Source: Gammaproteobacteria bacterium
GTDB taxonomy: Bacteria; Pseudomonadota; Gammaproteobacteria; AKS1
Direction of reading: 5' to 3'
NCBI GenBank assembly: GCA_027006175.1
Contig: JALTKS010000056.1
Span: 100,528-164,527, forward strand
DNA: 64,000 nt
Part shown: positions 45,585 to 56,128 of the stretch, piece after piece
Numbering within the stretch: position 1 is the stretch's first letter
How the letters are laid out: each line of letters opens with the position of its first letter
Translations under genes and position numbers: made by a program
The notes under the pieces: generated by a model
Databases searched by the model: none
Told to the model about the DNA's origin: nothing
What the model saw: the letters and a program-made list of their open reading frames with translations, nothing else

Positions 45585-45812
45585 ATGCCAATTTACGAAT
45601 ATGTTTGTGCTAAATGTGAGCACAGTATGGAAGCCATACAAAAAATGAGTGATGATGCGCTGACAGACTGCCCTGAATGCGGCGAAGCGGCGTTGAAGAA
45701 AAAAATCTCGGCAGCAGGTTTTCGCCTGAAGGGCGGTGGCTGGTATGAAACGGACTTCAAGAGTGGTTCAAAGAAAAATGTTACGAGCAGTTCTGATTCC
45801 AGTAAAGAATAA
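45585..45812 (+). CDS. FmdB-family zinc ribbon protein
   Basis: 75 residues, starting MPIYEYVCAKCEHSMEAIQK, with the two zinc-ribbon cysteine pairs CAKC and CPEC. The tail is Ser/Lys rich. FmdB-type proteins are usually called putative regulatory proteins; their role is not established. It leads the FmdB-DUF502-aspS order found in many gammaproteobacteria. Confidence 0.92.
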   Translation: MPIYEYVCAKCEHSMEAIQKMSDDALTDCPECGEAALKKKISAAGFRLKGGGWYETDFKSGSKKNVTSSSDSSKE

Positions 45813-45881
45813 CATGGTATATAAATCATGTTGTTATGATTTATAATTTGATCGTTATAAAATAATTAGGGAGAATATGGC

Positions 45882-46541
45882 TTGTTACGTCGCTACCTGA
45901 TCGCAGGTCTTTTAATATGGTTGCCGCTTGGCGTAACGTTACTGGTATTCAAACTATTAGTTGGTTTGGTTGAACAGCTGATAGCGGTTATTCCGGCTCA
46001 ATATCACCCAGAGGTGTTGTTGGGTATCGAAACCCCCTATTTCAACGTGATTTTGACACTGACCGCGATGTTTGTGGTGATGGTGTTAACCGGTTTGGTG
46101 GTAACGAACCTGTTTGGTCGAAAATTAGTTAAATTATGGGAGTCGTTATTAGGCCGAATTCCTGTTGTCAGAAGTATTTATCAAAGTGCCAAGCAGATAG
46201 CCGAAACGGTATTTTCCTCAACGGGTAAGTCATTTCGTAAGGTTCTGTTAATTGAATATCCTCGTAAGGGTTTGTATACATTAGCATTCCAAACGGGGAG
46301 TAGTGCGGGTGAAGTCCAGGCAAAAACCGGTGAAGAGGTGACCACCGTGTTTGTACCGACAACGCCGAATCCAACATCTGGCTTTATTATTCTTGTTCCC
46401 ACCAAGGACGTCATTGAATTGGAAATGAATGTCGATGAAGCGCTAAAAATGGTGATTTCTCTTGGAATGGTTGAGCCACAGTGGCCTAGAGATGCGAAAT
46501 CACTCGAAAATGACGATCAAAGCAAGCCGGATGTTGCATAA
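45882..46541 (+). CDS. DUF502 inner membrane protein
   Basis: 219 residues from a TTG start preceded by AGGGAG at 45868-45873; the nearby ATG at 45877 is out of frame. Two membrane segments (about 5-30 and 55-80) are followed by a soluble domain with GKSFRKVLLIEYPRKGLY and the conserved FVPTTPNPTSGFI. Function unknown in bacteria; plant homologues (COV-like) act at membranes. It lies between fmdB and aspS as usual. Confidence 0.9.
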   Translation: MLRRYLIAGLLIWLPLGVTLLVFKLLVGLVEQLIAVIPAQYHPEVLLGIETPYFNVILTLTAMFVVMVLTGLVVTNLFGRKLVKLWESLLGRIPVVRSIYQSAKQIAETVFSSTGKSFRKVLLIEYPRKGLYTLAFQTGSSAGEVQAKTGEEVTTVFVPTTPNPTSGFIILVPTKDVIELEMNVDEALKMVISLGMVEPQWPRDAKSLENDDQSKPDVA

Positions 46542-46594
46542 CGGTCTGATAAACTTTAAGATTCCCGCCTTTTTACAGATCCGGAACAAACACC

Positions 46595-48373
46595 ATGCGA
46601 ACTCATTACTGCGGCCATGTTAACGAAAGTTTAATCGATTCAGAAGTCGACCTATGCGGTTGGGCGCATCGTCGTCGTGACCATGGGGGCGTTATCTTTA
46701 TTGACTTGCGTGACCGCGAAGGTTTGGTTCAGGTTGTTATCGATCCAGACACCGAAGAAGCGTTTGCCAATGCTGAAAGCTGTCGAAGTGAATATGTGCT
46801 TCGCATCCGCGGTAAAGTCCGTCATCGTCCTGAAGGAACCGTGAATGACGATCTTGCCAGTGGCAAAATTGAAGTACTCGCACAGCAGTTAGAAATTCTT
46901 AATACCGCTAAAACACCGCCGTTCCCACTTGATGAAGAAACCGAAGTACGTGAAGAAGTGCGTTTGCGTTATCGTTACATCGATTTACGTCGTCCCGCGA
47001 TGTTGGAGAATTTACGTCTTCGTTCAGCGGTGACACAGGCATTACGTGAAACACTGGATGCGAATGGCTTCATGGATATTGAAACGCCGATTTTGACTAA
47101 AGCAACACCAGAAGGTGCGCGTGATTATTTAGTCCCTAGTCGTACCCATGAAGGAGAATTTTTTGCGTTGCCACAATCGCCGCAGTTGTTTAAGCAATTG
47201 TTAATGGTTTCTGGCATGGATCGTTACTATCAGATCGTGCGTTGTTTCCGTGATGAAGACTTACGTGCTGATCGCCAACCAGAATTTACCCAGCTTGATA
47301 TCGAAACTTCTTTTATGGATGAAGAAGCGATCATGCAGATCAACGAAGATATGATCCGCAATGCCTTCCATAAAGTGAAAGGTGTTGAACTTGCTAAACC
47401 TTTCCCACGCATGACCTATGAAGAAGCGATTCGTCGTTTTGGTGTTGATAAACCGGACTTACGTATCCCACTCGAGCTGGTTGATGTTGACGACTTAATG
47501 AAAGATGTTGAGTTTAAAGTATTTGCTGGCCCAGCCAATGATCCAGAAGGTCGCGTTGCTGCATTACGATTACCCAAGGGTAGCGACTTATCGCGTAAGA
47601 ACATTGATGCTTATACCAAGTTTGTGAGTATTTATGGCGCACGTGGCTTAGCCTACATTAAGGTGAACGATATTGATGCTGGTATTGACGGTCTGCAGTC
47701 ACCGATCTTGAAGTTCTTGCCGGATGAAACCGCGATGGCAATTATGCAACGCACCGGTGCTGAAAGTGGCGACCTGGTTTTCTTTGGTGCGGATAAAGCA
47801 CATGTCGTTAACGAAGCACTTGGCGCATTACGTGTGAAATTAGGACAGGATACCGACCTGGTTGAAGAAGGCTGGCGTCCACTTTGGGTCGTAGACTTCC
47901 CCATGTTTGAGAAAGACCCCAAAACGGGTCGCTTAAATGCGCTACATCATCCTTTTACCGCACCAGGTTGTACCCCGGAAGAACTGGAAGCGAATCCTGA
48001 GAAGGCGTTATCTAAAGCCTACGATATGATTCTGAATGGCAGCGAAGTCGGTGGTGGTTCTATCCGTATTCATGATGCCAGAATGCAAGCAACAGTACTT
48101 AAATTATTGGGTATTAGTGATGAAGAAGCGGCGGATAAATTTGGTTTCCTATTAGATGCATTAGCCTACGGTTGCCCGCCGCATGGTGGTATCGCGTTTG
48201 GTTTAGATCGTCTGGTGATGCTCATGGCAGGAGCCAATTCTATTCGTGAAGTGATGGCTTTCCCTAAAACGCAGGCAGCAAATTGTTTATTAACGGATGC
48301 GCCTTCTACTGTTAGTGAAGATCAGTTGAAGGAACTCAGTTTGCGGATACGAAAAACCGTTGTTGAAAGTTAA
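46595..48373 (+). CDS. aspS: Aspartyl-tRNA synthetase
   Basis: 592 residues, the bacterial class IIb form. The N-terminal OB-fold anticodon domain contains [20 protein letters not shown]. Class II motif 2 is [18 protein letters not shown], and motif 3 lies in [13 protein letters not shown]. The GAD insertion domain is in the middle. Whether it is discriminating or also charges tRNA-Asn cannot be told from sequence. Confidence 0.97.
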   Translation: MRTHYCGHVNESLIDSEVDLCGWAHRRRDHGGVIFIDLRDREGLVQVVIDPDTEEAFANAESCRSEYVLRIRGKVRHRPEGTVNDDLASGKIEVLAQQLEILNTAKTPPFPLDEETEVREEVRLRYRYIDLRRPAMLENLRLRSAVTQALRETLDANGFMDIETPILTKATPEGARDYLVPSRTHEGEFFALPQSPQLFKQLLMVSGMDRYYQIVRCFRDEDLRADRQPEFTQLDIETSFMDEEAIMQINEDMIRNAFHKVKGVELAKPFPRMTYEEAIRRFGVDKPDLRIPLELVDVDDLMKDVEFKVFAGPANDPEGRVAALRLPKGSDLSRKNIDAYTKFVSIYGARGLAYIKVNDIDAGIDGLQSPILKFLPDETAMAIMQRTGAESGDLVFFGADKAHVVNEALGALRVKLGQDTDLVEEGWRPLWVVDFPMFEKDPKTGRLNALHHPFTAPGCTPEELEANPEKALSKAYDMILNGSEVGGGSIRIHDARMQATVLKLLGISDEEAADKFGFLLDALAYGCPPHGGIAFGLDRLVMLMAGANSIREVMAFPKTQAANCLLTDAPSTVSEDQLKELSLRIRKTVVES

Positions 48374-48391
48374 GTTCCCGGACGGACAAAT

Positions 48392-48637
48392 ATGAAATTA
48401 CTTATACGTAATTTATCAAAAAGCACATCCGAGCAGGATATTCGTGACATGTTTGAAGCATACGGCACAATTCAATCTTGCGATTTGGTATTAGATCGGG
48501 AAACAGGCAAGTCGAAAGGGTTCGGCTTTGTTGAAATGCCAAAACAAGGTGATGCTAAAGCGGCGATGAAACACCTTAACGGTGTGGAAGTTGACGGGAA
48601 TAAAATTCGTGTTAAGAAAGCAGAACCCAAACAATAA
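48392..48637 (+). CDS. RRM-type RNA-binding protein
   Basis: 81 residues forming one RNA recognition motif: RNP2 as LLIRNL and RNP1 as KGFGFVEM, plus the EQDIRDMFEAYG helix. Small RRM proteins like this occur in several proteobacteria and cyanobacteria; cold induction is known for some. It sits 18 bases after aspS, breaking the usual aspS-yebC adjacency together with the next gene. Confidence 0.92.
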   Translation: MKLLIRNLSKSTSEQDIRDMFEAYGTIQSCDLVLDRETGKSKGFGFVEMPKQGDAKAAMKHLNGVEVDGNKIRVKKAEPKQ

Positions 48638-48647
48638 CGTTATTTCT

Positions 48648-49082
48648 CTAAACTTGATATTCGCCAATCCACTGACCACCTTTAAAATCAATTTCGAGTG
48701 ATTTAGGTTTCATCTTTGCCGCATGGAGTGTTTTGAATTCTTGTTCAACGGGGTGTTTTGCGGCAAATTCTATTGGGTCACATTTTTGTGACTGCACCAA
48801 TCGAAAGAATACTTGTAACTGCTGGTTTACATCAACAGTCTTAAACTCCGTGTCTTCATGAAATAACACGCGTTTTTTCACCATACAGCTAAAGTATAAT
48901 TGCATTTCAGCAATCAGCGGTTTGTTACGAGATTGAAACGCACGTTCTGCGCGATTGGTCCAACTGACTTTTAGGGCGTTATCACGAAGTACGATGTCAT
49001 TTGAGCGCTTCCAGGGGTTAAACCAACGATCAAAGAAAGTCAGGGGACTGGGAATGGCAAAATAACTATTACGTAAATTCAT
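48648..49082 (-). CDS. Uncharacterised protein
   Basis: 144 residues from the ATG at 49082, chosen because GAGAG lies upstream at good spacing; a start at 49103 would add seven residues. Not recognised. No signal peptide or membrane helix; it is basic and Phe-rich, with scattered hydrophobic strands (AEMQLYFSCMVKKRVLF). It is the only minus-strand gene inside the aspS-to-queC block. The protein looks real because of its composition and start, but this is moderate support. Confidence 0.65.
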   Translation of the reverse strand: MNLRNSYFAIPSPLTFFDRWFNPWKRSNDIVLRDNALKVSWTNRAERAFQSRNKPLIAEMQLYFSCMVKKRVLFHEDTEFKTVDVNQQLQVFFRLVQSQKCDPIEFAAKHPVEQEFKTLHAAKMKPKSLEIDFKGGQWIGEYQV

Positions 49083-49283
49083 TTCATTCTCTCTGTGCGT
49101 CATTTATCAAGTATAAATATAGTTCAATATAGGCTGGTTGCTTATGATAATGAAGCAATTTTGGTATTAGTGCCAGAAAGCCCTTAAAGTACAGTATAAA
49201 CGCATTCTGCGGTGACGTGACAGGATCTAAAATGCTACAATCGGGTAAATTTTAAGCTAGGCGATAGAGAAAGGGTTTCAGGC

Positions 49284-50030
49284 ATGGCGGGACATAGTAA
49301 GTTTGCAAATATTAAGCATCGTAAAGCGGCTCAGGATGCCAAGCGTGGCAAGATATTTACCAAGCTAATCCGTGAGTTGACGGTGGCGGCGAAAATGGGG
49401 GGACCTGACGCAAGTTCTAACCCACGGCTGCGTACCGCGATGGATAAGGCGCTGGGCGCCAATATGACGCGCGATACCATGGAACGAGCGATTAAGCGTG
49501 GCGCGGGTGCCGGTGAGGGCGAAAACTACGATGAAGTCCGTTATGAAGGCTATGGCACGAACGGTGTCGCTATTATGGTGGATTGCTTGACAGACAACAT
49601 CAACCGTACCGTTTCAGAAGTACGCCATGCGTTTACCAAGGCGGGTGGTAATTTAGGTACCGATGGTTCGGTTGCTTATTTGTTTACCAAAACAGGCATG
49701 ATTAGTTATCCAGCAGGTGTTGATGAAGATGCGATTATGGAAGCGGCACTGGAAGCGGGTGCTGATGATGTAGCATCGAATGAAGACGGTAGCGTTGATG
49801 TATTGACGACACCTGAAGATTTTCTCAATGTGAAGCAGGCAATGATTGATGCCGGTTTTGAACCTGAGTCGGCCGATATCACGATGAAACCGGCAACCAC
49901 GGTTGATTTGAATGTCGATGAAGCAGAAAAAATATTACGTTTGGTTGATGCCCTGGAAGATCTGGATGACGTGCAAAATGTTTATTCGAATGCGGATATT
50001 TCAGAAGATGTTATGGCACAAATGTCATAA
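49284..50030 (+). CDS. yebC: YebC/PmpR-family DNA-binding or translation factor
   Basis: 248 residues beginning [20 protein letters not shown], the family hallmark. Members have been described as transcriptional regulators, and more recently some have been tied to relieving ribosome stalling at proline stretches. Position just before ruvC is conserved widely. Confidence 0.95.
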   Translation: MAGHSKFANIKHRKAAQDAKRGKIFTKLIRELTVAAKMGGPDASSNPRLRTAMDKALGANMTRDTMERAIKRGAGAGEGENYDEVRYEGYGTNGVAIMVDCLTDNINRTVSEVRHAFTKAGGNLGTDGSVAYLFTKTGMISYPAGVDEDAIMEAALEAGADDVASNEDGSVDVLTTPEDFLNVKQAMIDAGFEPESADITMKPATTVDLNVDEAEKILRLVDALEDLDDVQNVYSNADISEDVMAQMS

Positions 50031-50061
50031 ATAATAATGCGGGAGATGCCCAAGGGCATGA

Positions 50062-50574
50062 ATGATGGTTCGTATACTTGGTATTGATCCAGGATCTCGA
50101 CTCACCGGTTACGGTGTTATTGATGTCGAAGGCAATCACAGCCGCTATGTTAGCAGTGGCTGTATTCGCATCTCCAGCGATGATTGGGGGCAACGCCTTG
50201 GTACCATCTTTGTTGAATTAGGCACGATTATCCGGGAATTTAACCCTCATGAGTTTGCTGTTGAGCAAGTCTTTATGCATCGCAATGCTGATTCTGCTTT
50301 AAAACTGGGGCAGGCTCGAGGCGCTGCGATTTGTGCCGGTGTTGCCCATGACCTGCCACTTTCTGAATACGCGGCACGCGCGATTAAACAAGCCGTTGTA
50401 GGTAAGGGTAGTGCAAACAAAGAACAGGTACAGCATATGGTGAAGGTTTTACTGAACTTGAATGCCTCACCGCAGGAAGATGCCGCGGATGCACTGGCGG
50501 TTGCCTTGTGTCATGCGCATACAGAACAAACTATGAAGCACCTACCCAAAACACAAACAGGGAGACGTCGATGA
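50062..50574 (+). CDS. ruvC: Holliday junction endonuclease RuvC
   Basis: 170 residues. RNase H-like resolvase with acidic residues in [27 protein letters not shown] and [11 protein letters not shown]. Two adjacent ATGs (50062, 50065) are possible starts. Its stop overlaps the ruvA start as ATGA. Confidence 0.97.
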   Translation: MMVRILGIDPGSRLTGYGVIDVEGNHSRYVSSGCIRISSDDWGQRLGTIFVELGTIIREFNPHEFAVEQVFMHRNADSALKLGQARGAAICAGVAHDLPLSEYAARAIKQAVVGKGSANKEQVQHMVKVLLNLNASPQEDAADALAVALCHAHTEQTMKHLPKTQTGRRR

Positions 50575-51176
50575 TAGGGCGTATCCGAGGTATCTTGTTA
50601 GAAAAACAGGCGCCACAATTACTTATCGATGTGAACGGTATCGGTTATGACGTTAGTGCACCGATGTCGACTTTTTATAATCTACCCGAACTGGATGAAA
50701 CGATTACCTTACACACGCATTTAGTCGTGCGTGAAGATGCGCATACCTTGTATGGTTTCGGTACTGAAAATGAGCGGGCGATGTTTCGTGCATTGATTAA
50801 AATCAATGGTGTCGGGGCTAAATTAGCCTTAACCATTTTGTCGGGTATCAGTGCAGAAGACTTTATTGTTTGTATTATGGACGGAAATATCGCCGGGTTA
50901 ACACGCCTCCCCGGTGTTGGTAAGAAAACCGCTGAACGTCTTATTGTTGAAATGAAAGACAAGTTAAAAGACTGGGGCACAGTTGCACAGGATTCAGCAT
51001 CAGATAAACCGGCAGCGGTATTACAACCGGCCGATGCGGTGGCAGATGCCGTTAGCGCCTTGATTGCACTAGGTTATAAACCACCAGAAGCGAGTAAGAT
51101 GGTACGGGTGGTGGACGCAAAAGATTTATCCAGTGAAGAAATTATCCGACAAGCGCTGCAAGCGGTTGCAAAATAG
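50571..51176 (+). CDS. ruvA: Holliday junction branch migration protein RuvA
   Basis: 201 residues from the ATG at 50571, which matches the family start [12 protein letters not shown] and overlaps the ruvC stop by four bases; the longer frame from 50508 lies inside ruvC. Two helix-hairpin-helix motifs are visible, one in [16 protein letters not shown] and one in [16 protein letters not shown]. Tetramers hold the junction square for RuvB. Confidence 0.97.
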   Translation: MIGRIRGILLEKQAPQLLIDVNGIGYDVSAPMSTFYNLPELDETITLHTHLVVREDAHTLYGFGTENERAMFRALIKINGVGAKLALTILSGISAEDFIVCIMDGNIAGLTRLPGVGKKTAERLIVEMKDKLKDWGTVAQDSASDKPAAVLQPADAVADAVSALIALGYKPPEASKMVRVVDAKDLSSEEIIRQALQAVAK

Positions 51177-51190
51177 GATGCTAAAAAAAC

Positions 51191-52225
51191 ATGATTGAAA
51201 CAGATCGACTCATTGGCGCAGACAACAGCCCGGAAGATGATGCGGTTGATCGTGCCATTCGTCCTTCTATGCTGGTTGATTATGTTGGCCAGCCAGTTGT
51301 GCGTGAGCAAATGGAAATTTTTATTCAGGCAGCCAGGTTGCGTGAAGAAGCGCTGGATCACGTTTTATTATTCGGCCCACCCGGATTAGGCAAAACCACC
51401 CTGGCACATATTATCGCCAATGAAATGGGTGTAAACATGCGCCAAACCTCCGGCCCGGTTTTGGAACGCCAAGGTGATTTAGTCGCTATTCTAACCAACC
51501 TTGAACCTAACGATGTTCTGTTCATTGATGAAATTCATCGCCTCAGTCCAGTGGTAGAAGAAGTGCTTTATCCGGCAATGGAAGATCGCCAAATTGATAT
51601 TATGATCGGTGAAGGTCCTGCGGCACGCTCAATTAAATTGGATCTCCCGCCGTTCACCCTGGTCGGTGCAACCACCCGGGCAGGGTCATTAACTTCACCC
51701 TTGCGGGATCGTTTTGGCATCGTGCAACGCCTTGAGTTTTATTCTAACGATGATCTAACTCATATTGTGCAACGTAGCTCAGATATTCTGAATGTTGATT
51801 TAGGCACTGATGCTGCACATGAAGTTGCCCGTCGTTCTCGAGGTACACCGCGTATTGCGAATCGTCTCTTACGCCGTGTACGAGACTATGCAGATGTGAA
51901 AAGTGCCGGTGTCGTGAGTGCAGACACCGCCGATAAAGCCATGGACATGCTCAGCGTGGACAGCAATGGCTTTGATGTCATGGATCGGAAACTTTTGCTT
52001 GCTATTATCAACAGCTTTGATGGTGGCCCTGTGGGTGTCGATAACCTTGCCGCGGCAATTGGCGAAGAACGCGGCACGATTGAGGATGTGATTGAGCCTT
52101 ATTTGATTATGGAAGGCTTTGTGATGCGAACCCCTCGTGGACGTGTGGCGACTAAAAGCGCTTATACGCATTTTGGCATCGCAATGACAAGCAATAATCA
52201 GTCTGAACCGGATGAAGAGGAATAA
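51191..52225 (+). CDS. ruvB: Holliday junction helicase RuvB
   Basis: 344 residues. AAA+ motor with Walker [15 protein letters not shown], Walker [10 protein letters not shown] and a C-terminal winged helix ([18 protein letters not shown]). It drives branch migration with RuvA. It lies 14 bases after ruvA. Confidence 0.97.
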   Translation: MIETDRLIGADNSPEDDAVDRAIRPSMLVDYVGQPVVREQMEIFIQAARLREEALDHVLLFGPPGLGKTTLAHIIANEMGVNMRQTSGPVLERQGDLVAILTNLEPNDVLFIDEIHRLSPVVEEVLYPAMEDRQIDIMIGEGPAARSIKLDLPPFTLVGATTRAGSLTSPLRDRFGIVQRLEFYSNDDLTHIVQRSSDILNVDLGTDAAHEVARRSRGTPRIANRLLRRVRDYADVKSAGVVSADTADKAMDMLSVDSNGFDVMDRKLLLAIINSFDGGPVGVDNLAAAIGEERGTIEDVIEPYLIMEGFVMRTPRGRVATKSAYTHFGIAMTSNNQSEPDEEE

Positions 52226-52276
52226 GGTGGAATTATTCCAGCCTACAATTGTCGGTAGAATAGAAGGTTCGAAAGT

Positions 52277-52678
52277 GTGACTGATTTCCTGTGGCCGATA
52301 CGCGTTTACTACGAAGATACGGATGCAGCTGGTGTGGTGTATTACGCCAATTATTTAAAATTTATGGAGCGGGCTCGAACAGAGTTTGTTCGTTCACTGG
52401 GTTTTGAACAAGATAAACTACGTGAACAAGAGGGCGTTGTGTTTGTCGTGAGGAATGTATCACTGCAATTACACCAGCCAGCACGGTTTAATGACGAACT
52501 GGAAGTGGTTTCAACGATTCAGAAATTAGCACGGACAAACATGATCTTTAAACAGGTGATTCACCGAGTAGCTGAATCAAAGTCATTGTGTGAAGCCGAG
52601 ATACAAGTTGTTAGTCTGGATGCAGAAAAATGGAAACCACGCGCAATACCGCCAGCAATATTGCAGGCGATAAAATAA
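52277..52678 (+). CDS. ybgC: YbgC-type acyl-CoA thioesterase
   Basis: 133 residues from a GTG start. Hotdog-fold thioesterase with the catalytic motif YYEDTDAAGVVYYANYLKF. It is the first gene of the tol-pal operon, as usual. Confidence 0.95.
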   Translation: MTDFLWPIRVYYEDTDAAGVVYYANYLKFMERARTEFVRSLGFEQDKLREQEGVVFVVRNVSLQLHQPARFNDELEVVSTIQKLARTNMIFKQVIHRVAESKSLCEAEIQVVSLDAEKWKPRAIPPAILQAIK

Positions 52679-52699
52679 AACCAAAATGGGGTTGATACA

Positions 52700-53374
52700 T
52701 TGGAAGCTGATTTAAGTCTTTACCACATGGTCGTCGGGGCAAGCCCCGTAGTGCAGTTGGTCATGTTATTGCTGTTACTGGTCTCCATTATTTCCTGGGC
52801 AATGATTGCGCGGAAATATCTTGATATTAAAAGAGCACGTAAAGCCGCCGATGACTTTGAGTCGCGGTTCTGGTCGGGCAATAAGCTCAGCGATCTGTAT
52901 GAACAGATAGGCATGGGTAAGCACAACGCCACCGGCATGGCATCCATTTTTGAAGCAGGCTTTCGTGAGTATGTACGGCTTCGTAAACAAAACAAGATTG
53001 ACCCGCAGTTTGTTTTAGAAGGCGCGCAGCGGACAATGCGCGTGGCATTGGCGCGTGAGATAGATGTACTGGATGCCAATCTACCTTTTCTTGCCACGGT
53101 CGGTTCAACCAGCCCCTATGTCGGTTTATTTGGCACAGTGTGGGGTATTATGAATTCGTTTCGTTCATTAGGGAATGCGCAGCAAGCTACCTTGGCCAGT
53201 GTCGCGCCCGGTATTGCCGAAGCTCTTGTTGCAACAGCGATGGGTTTGTTCGCCGCCATCCCCGCAGTGATTGCCTACAACCGTTTCTCGAATGACGTGG
53301 AGCGGCTTGAAGGTCGCTATGAAGCCTTTGCGGAAGAATTTTCGACTATTTTACAGCGGCAGGTAAGCGATTAA
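52700..53374 (+). CDS. tolQ: Tol-Pal system proton channel subunit TolQ
   Basis: 224 residues from a TTG start with TGGGG upstream. Three membrane helices; the second and third carry VGSTSPYVGLFGTVWGIM and the segment after LASVAPGIAEALVATAMG, typical of TolQ/ExbB. With TolR it converts proton flow into movement of TolA for outer membrane constriction during division. Confidence 0.96.
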   Translation: MEADLSLYHMVVGASPVVQLVMLLLLLVSIISWAMIARKYLDIKRARKAADDFESRFWSGNKLSDLYEQIGMGKHNATGMASIFEAGFREYVRLRKQNKIDPQFVLEGAQRTMRVALAREIDVLDANLPFLATVGSTSPYVGLFGTVWGIMNSFRSLGNAQQATLASVAPGIAEALVATAMGLFAAIPAVIAYNRFSNDVERLEGRYEAFAEEFSTILQRQVSD

Positions 53375-53407
53375 CCCCAATACTGAATTGAAGACGTTTA
53401 TAAAGTT

Positions 53408-53833
53408 ATGATGCGAGTTAAACGAAAACGTAAGAAGCCCATGAGCGAAATCAACGTCGTGCCGTACATCGATGTGATGTTGGTATTGCTGGTGATCTTC
53501 ATGGTGACAACGCCACTGCTAACGCAAGGTGTCGCTGTGGAATTACCACAGGCTTCCTCTCAACCGGTTCCTGATTTAAACAAGGAACCGTTGATCGTCA
53601 CGGTGGATGTTGATGGTAATTACTATGTCAGTATCGGTGATGAGCAAGATAAACCGATTGATCACGATTTGTTAGTACAGCGAGTCGCTGCGGTAATGCA
53701 ATATAAGCCGGGTACACCGGTATTGGTGCGTGGTGATGCGCAAGTGAGTTACGGTAAAGTGGTTGTGGCTATGTCGTTAATACAAAAAGCCGGCGCACCG
53801 AGTGTTGGTCTGTTAACCGAGCAGCCGCACTGA
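53408..53833 (+). CDS. tolR: Tol-Pal system subunit TolR
   Basis: 141 residues with one membrane helix (VPYIDVMLVLLVIFMVTTPL) carrying the proton-conducting Asp (YIDVML). The periplasmic domain follows. Works with TolQ. Confidence 0.96.
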   Translation: MMRVKRKRKKPMSEINVVPYIDVMLVLLVIFMVTTPLLTQGVAVELPQASSQPVPDLNKEPLIVTVDVDGNYYVSIGDEQDKPIDHDLLVQRVAAVMQYKPGTPVLVRGDAQVSYGKVVVAMSLIQKAGAPSVGLLTEQPH

Positions 53834-53840
53834 GAAGAGA

Positions 53841-54752
53841 ATGGCATCAATAATAAGAAATAATATTGGCGCGATACTGTTTTCGCTTGTTGTTCATGGA
53901 CTACTGCTGTTTTTATTGGTTGCGAGTTTTGATTGGGCGCCTAAACCACAATTAAAAGTTAAAACGGCTAATATTGTCAAAGCAGTGGCAGTGGATGCCA
54001 GTAAAGTCCAAACCGAGTTGGATAAATTAAAGCGCGCGGATGAGAGAAAACGAAAAAAGGAAAAAGATCGGCTGGCAAAACTCAAGCGTGAAGAAAAAAA
54101 GCTTAAGAAAAAACGTGCCGAAGAAGAGAAACGTTTAGCCAGATTAAAGAAAAACCGCATTGCTGAAGAGAAGAAACGTAAAGCAGAACAGGCGAATTTA
54201 GCGAAATTGAAAAAACAGCAAGCTGCCTTAAAGAAAAAACAAGCGGCTGAAGAAAAGAAGCGTAAAACGGCAGAGAAAAAGCGTAAGGCAGTCGAGAAAA
54301 AACGCCAAGCCGAGAAAGCGCGTTTAGCTAAACAGAAAAAGCAGCAAGATGCGATTAAAAAGAAACAGGCACTGGCAAAGAAAAAACGTGAAGCCGAGAA
54401 GAAACAGCGACAAAAAGAATTGGCGCAGCAATTAGCTGCTGAAGAACAGGCACAGGCAGATAAGATAGCTCAGCGTGAGATTGATAAATACCAGGTGTTG
54501 ATTCGCCAAAAAATTGAGCGAAATTGGCTTAAACCGCCCGGTGAGTTGAAGTCACTGATTACTATTGTTGAGGTCAGGTTGATACCCGGTGGTGAAGTAA
54601 TCGATGTGAACGTGGTGAGAACCAGTGGTAATCTGGTCTTTGACCGTAGCGCAGAACGTGCCGTACGCAAGGCATCACCATTACCGTTACCGCAGGATTC
54701 GGCCATTGCTGCTAAATTGTTTAATTTTAAATTTGAGTTTAAATCAGAGTAG
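53841..54752 (+). CDS. tolA: Tol-Pal system periplasm-spanning protein TolA
   Basis: 303 residues. One N-terminal membrane helix is followed by a long Lys/Ala/Glu-rich coiled coil (about 60-210) made of AEEKKR-type repeats, then a C-terminal TonB-like domain with IERNWLKPPG and VVRTSGNLVFDRSAERAVRK. It transmits force from TolQR to TolB and Pal. Confidence 0.95.
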   Translation: MASIIRNNIGAILFSLVVHGLLLFLLVASFDWAPKPQLKVKTANIVKAVAVDASKVQTELDKLKRADERKRKKEKDRLAKLKREEKKLKKKRAEEEKRLARLKKNRIAEEKKRKAEQANLAKLKKQQAALKKKQAAEEKKRKTAEKKRKAVEKKRQAEKARLAKQKKQQDAIKKKQALAKKKREAEKKQRQKELAQQLAAEEQAQADKIAQREIDKYQVLIRQKIERNWLKPPGELKSLITIVEVRLIPGGEVIDVNVVRTSGNLVFDRSAERAVRKASPLPLPQDSAIAAKLFNFKFEFKSE

Positions 54753-54756
54753 AAAT

Positions 54757-56100
54757 ATGAAATCAGGAAACAAAAAACAGTGGACATCAATTGGTTTAAT
54801 GTTGGTTTTACTGTTGTCGTTTACGACCCCTGCCAGTGCAGTACTGACAATTCAAATTACCAAAGGCGTTGACGGCGCACAGCCCATTGCTGTTGTACCG
54901 TTTGCAACGGACAAATTAAAAACACCGTTACCTTACGACCTGGTTTCAATTGTTAATAATGATTTGGCGCGTAGTGGTCGTTTTACACCGATGCCATCTA
55001 AAGATATAAAAACCATTGGTAGCCCGCATGACGGTGGTACGGTTAGATTTGGCGATTGGCGTTTGGTGAATATGGACTATTTATTGGTTGGTCGCGTTCG
55101 CCAAACGGGACCTATTAACTATGAAGTGCAGTTTCAATTATTTGATGTTTTTAAGGGTGAGCAGCTAACCGGTATCAGCTATCCCTTTGTTGCCAGTGAT
55201 ACGCGCAGAATGGCACATCGTATCAGCGATATTGTTTATGAAAAACTCACGGGTCAACGCGGCGCGTTTGATACCAGCATTGCCTATGTTACCGCGCTCA
55301 CTGATTTTAATAAAAAACGTCAATTTCGTTTAAATATTGCCGACTCAGATGGTTTTAATGAACAAACTATTTTAACGTCATCTAAACCATTGATGTCACC
55401 ATCATGGTCGCCTGATGGACAACAACTGGCATATGTTAGTTTTGAGGCAGGTCGACCACAGATTTTTGTGCAGCAAGTATTTAGTGCCAATGGACAACGT
55501 CAACGTATCACTGATTTCTCGGGTCTCAATGGTGCACCAGTCTGGTCACCGGATGGCAAGTATTTGGCGATGACTTTATCAAAGAGCGGTAACCCTGAAA
55601 TCTATTTATATGAATTAAGAACCAGACAGTTAACGCAAATAACGAAACACCCTGCTATTGATACGGAGGCAACCTGGTCACCGGATGGTAATCAATTAGT
55701 GTTTACGTCTGATCGAGGTGGTAAAGCACAACTCTACACAGTGCGATTATCGCGCAATAAACCCGCCTCAAGACCGCAACGCCTGACCTTTGAAGGTGAC
55801 TATAATGCACGTGCGGTTTTCTCGCCCGATGGTAAGTTGTTAGCAATGGTGCATGGCAATCGTGGTCGTTTTCAAATCGGCGTGCTGGATCTGGCGAACA
55901 AGACACTTCAGGTGTTAACCGATTCACGTCTTGATGAATCGCCCAGCTTTGCGCCTAATGGCAGCATGATTATTTATGCTACGAACAGAAATAACCGTGG
56001 CGTTCTTGCCGCGGTGTCGGTTGATGGTCGTGTTCATCAACGTATAGAAGTTCAACAGGGCGATGTAAGGGAACCGGCATGGTCACCTTTGTCCAAATGA
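54757..56100 (+). CDS. tolB: Tol-Pal system beta-propeller protein TolB
   Basis: 447 residues from the ATG at 54757, four bases after tolA; the longer open frame lies inside tolA. The signal peptide ends PASA. A TolB N-domain is followed by a six-bladed propeller with the repeated SWSPDGQQLAYVS-type motif. It is periplasmic and binds Pal. Confidence 0.96.
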   Translation: MKSGNKKQWTSIGLMLVLLLSFTTPASAVLTIQITKGVDGAQPIAVVPFATDKLKTPLPYDLVSIVNNDLARSGRFTPMPSKDIKTIGSPHDGGTVRFGDWRLVNMDYLLVGRVRQTGPINYEVQFQLFDVFKGEQLTGISYPFVASDTRRMAHRISDIVYEKLTGQRGAFDTSIAYVTALTDFNKKRQFRLNIADSDGFNEQTILTSSKPLMSPSWSPDGQQLAYVSFEAGRPQIFVQQVFSANGQRQRITDFSGLNGAPVWSPDGKYLAMTLSKSGNPEIYLYELRTRQLTQITKHPAIDTEATWSPDGNQLVFTSDRGGKAQLYTVRLSRNKPASRPQRLTFEGDYNARAVFSPDGKLLAMVHGNRGRFQIGVLDLANKTLQVLTDSRLDESPSFAPNGSMIIYATNRNNRGVLAAVSVDGRVHQRIEVQQGDVREPAWSPLSK

Positions 56101-56128
56101 TTAATAACATTTTATGAAGGAGCGAAAG

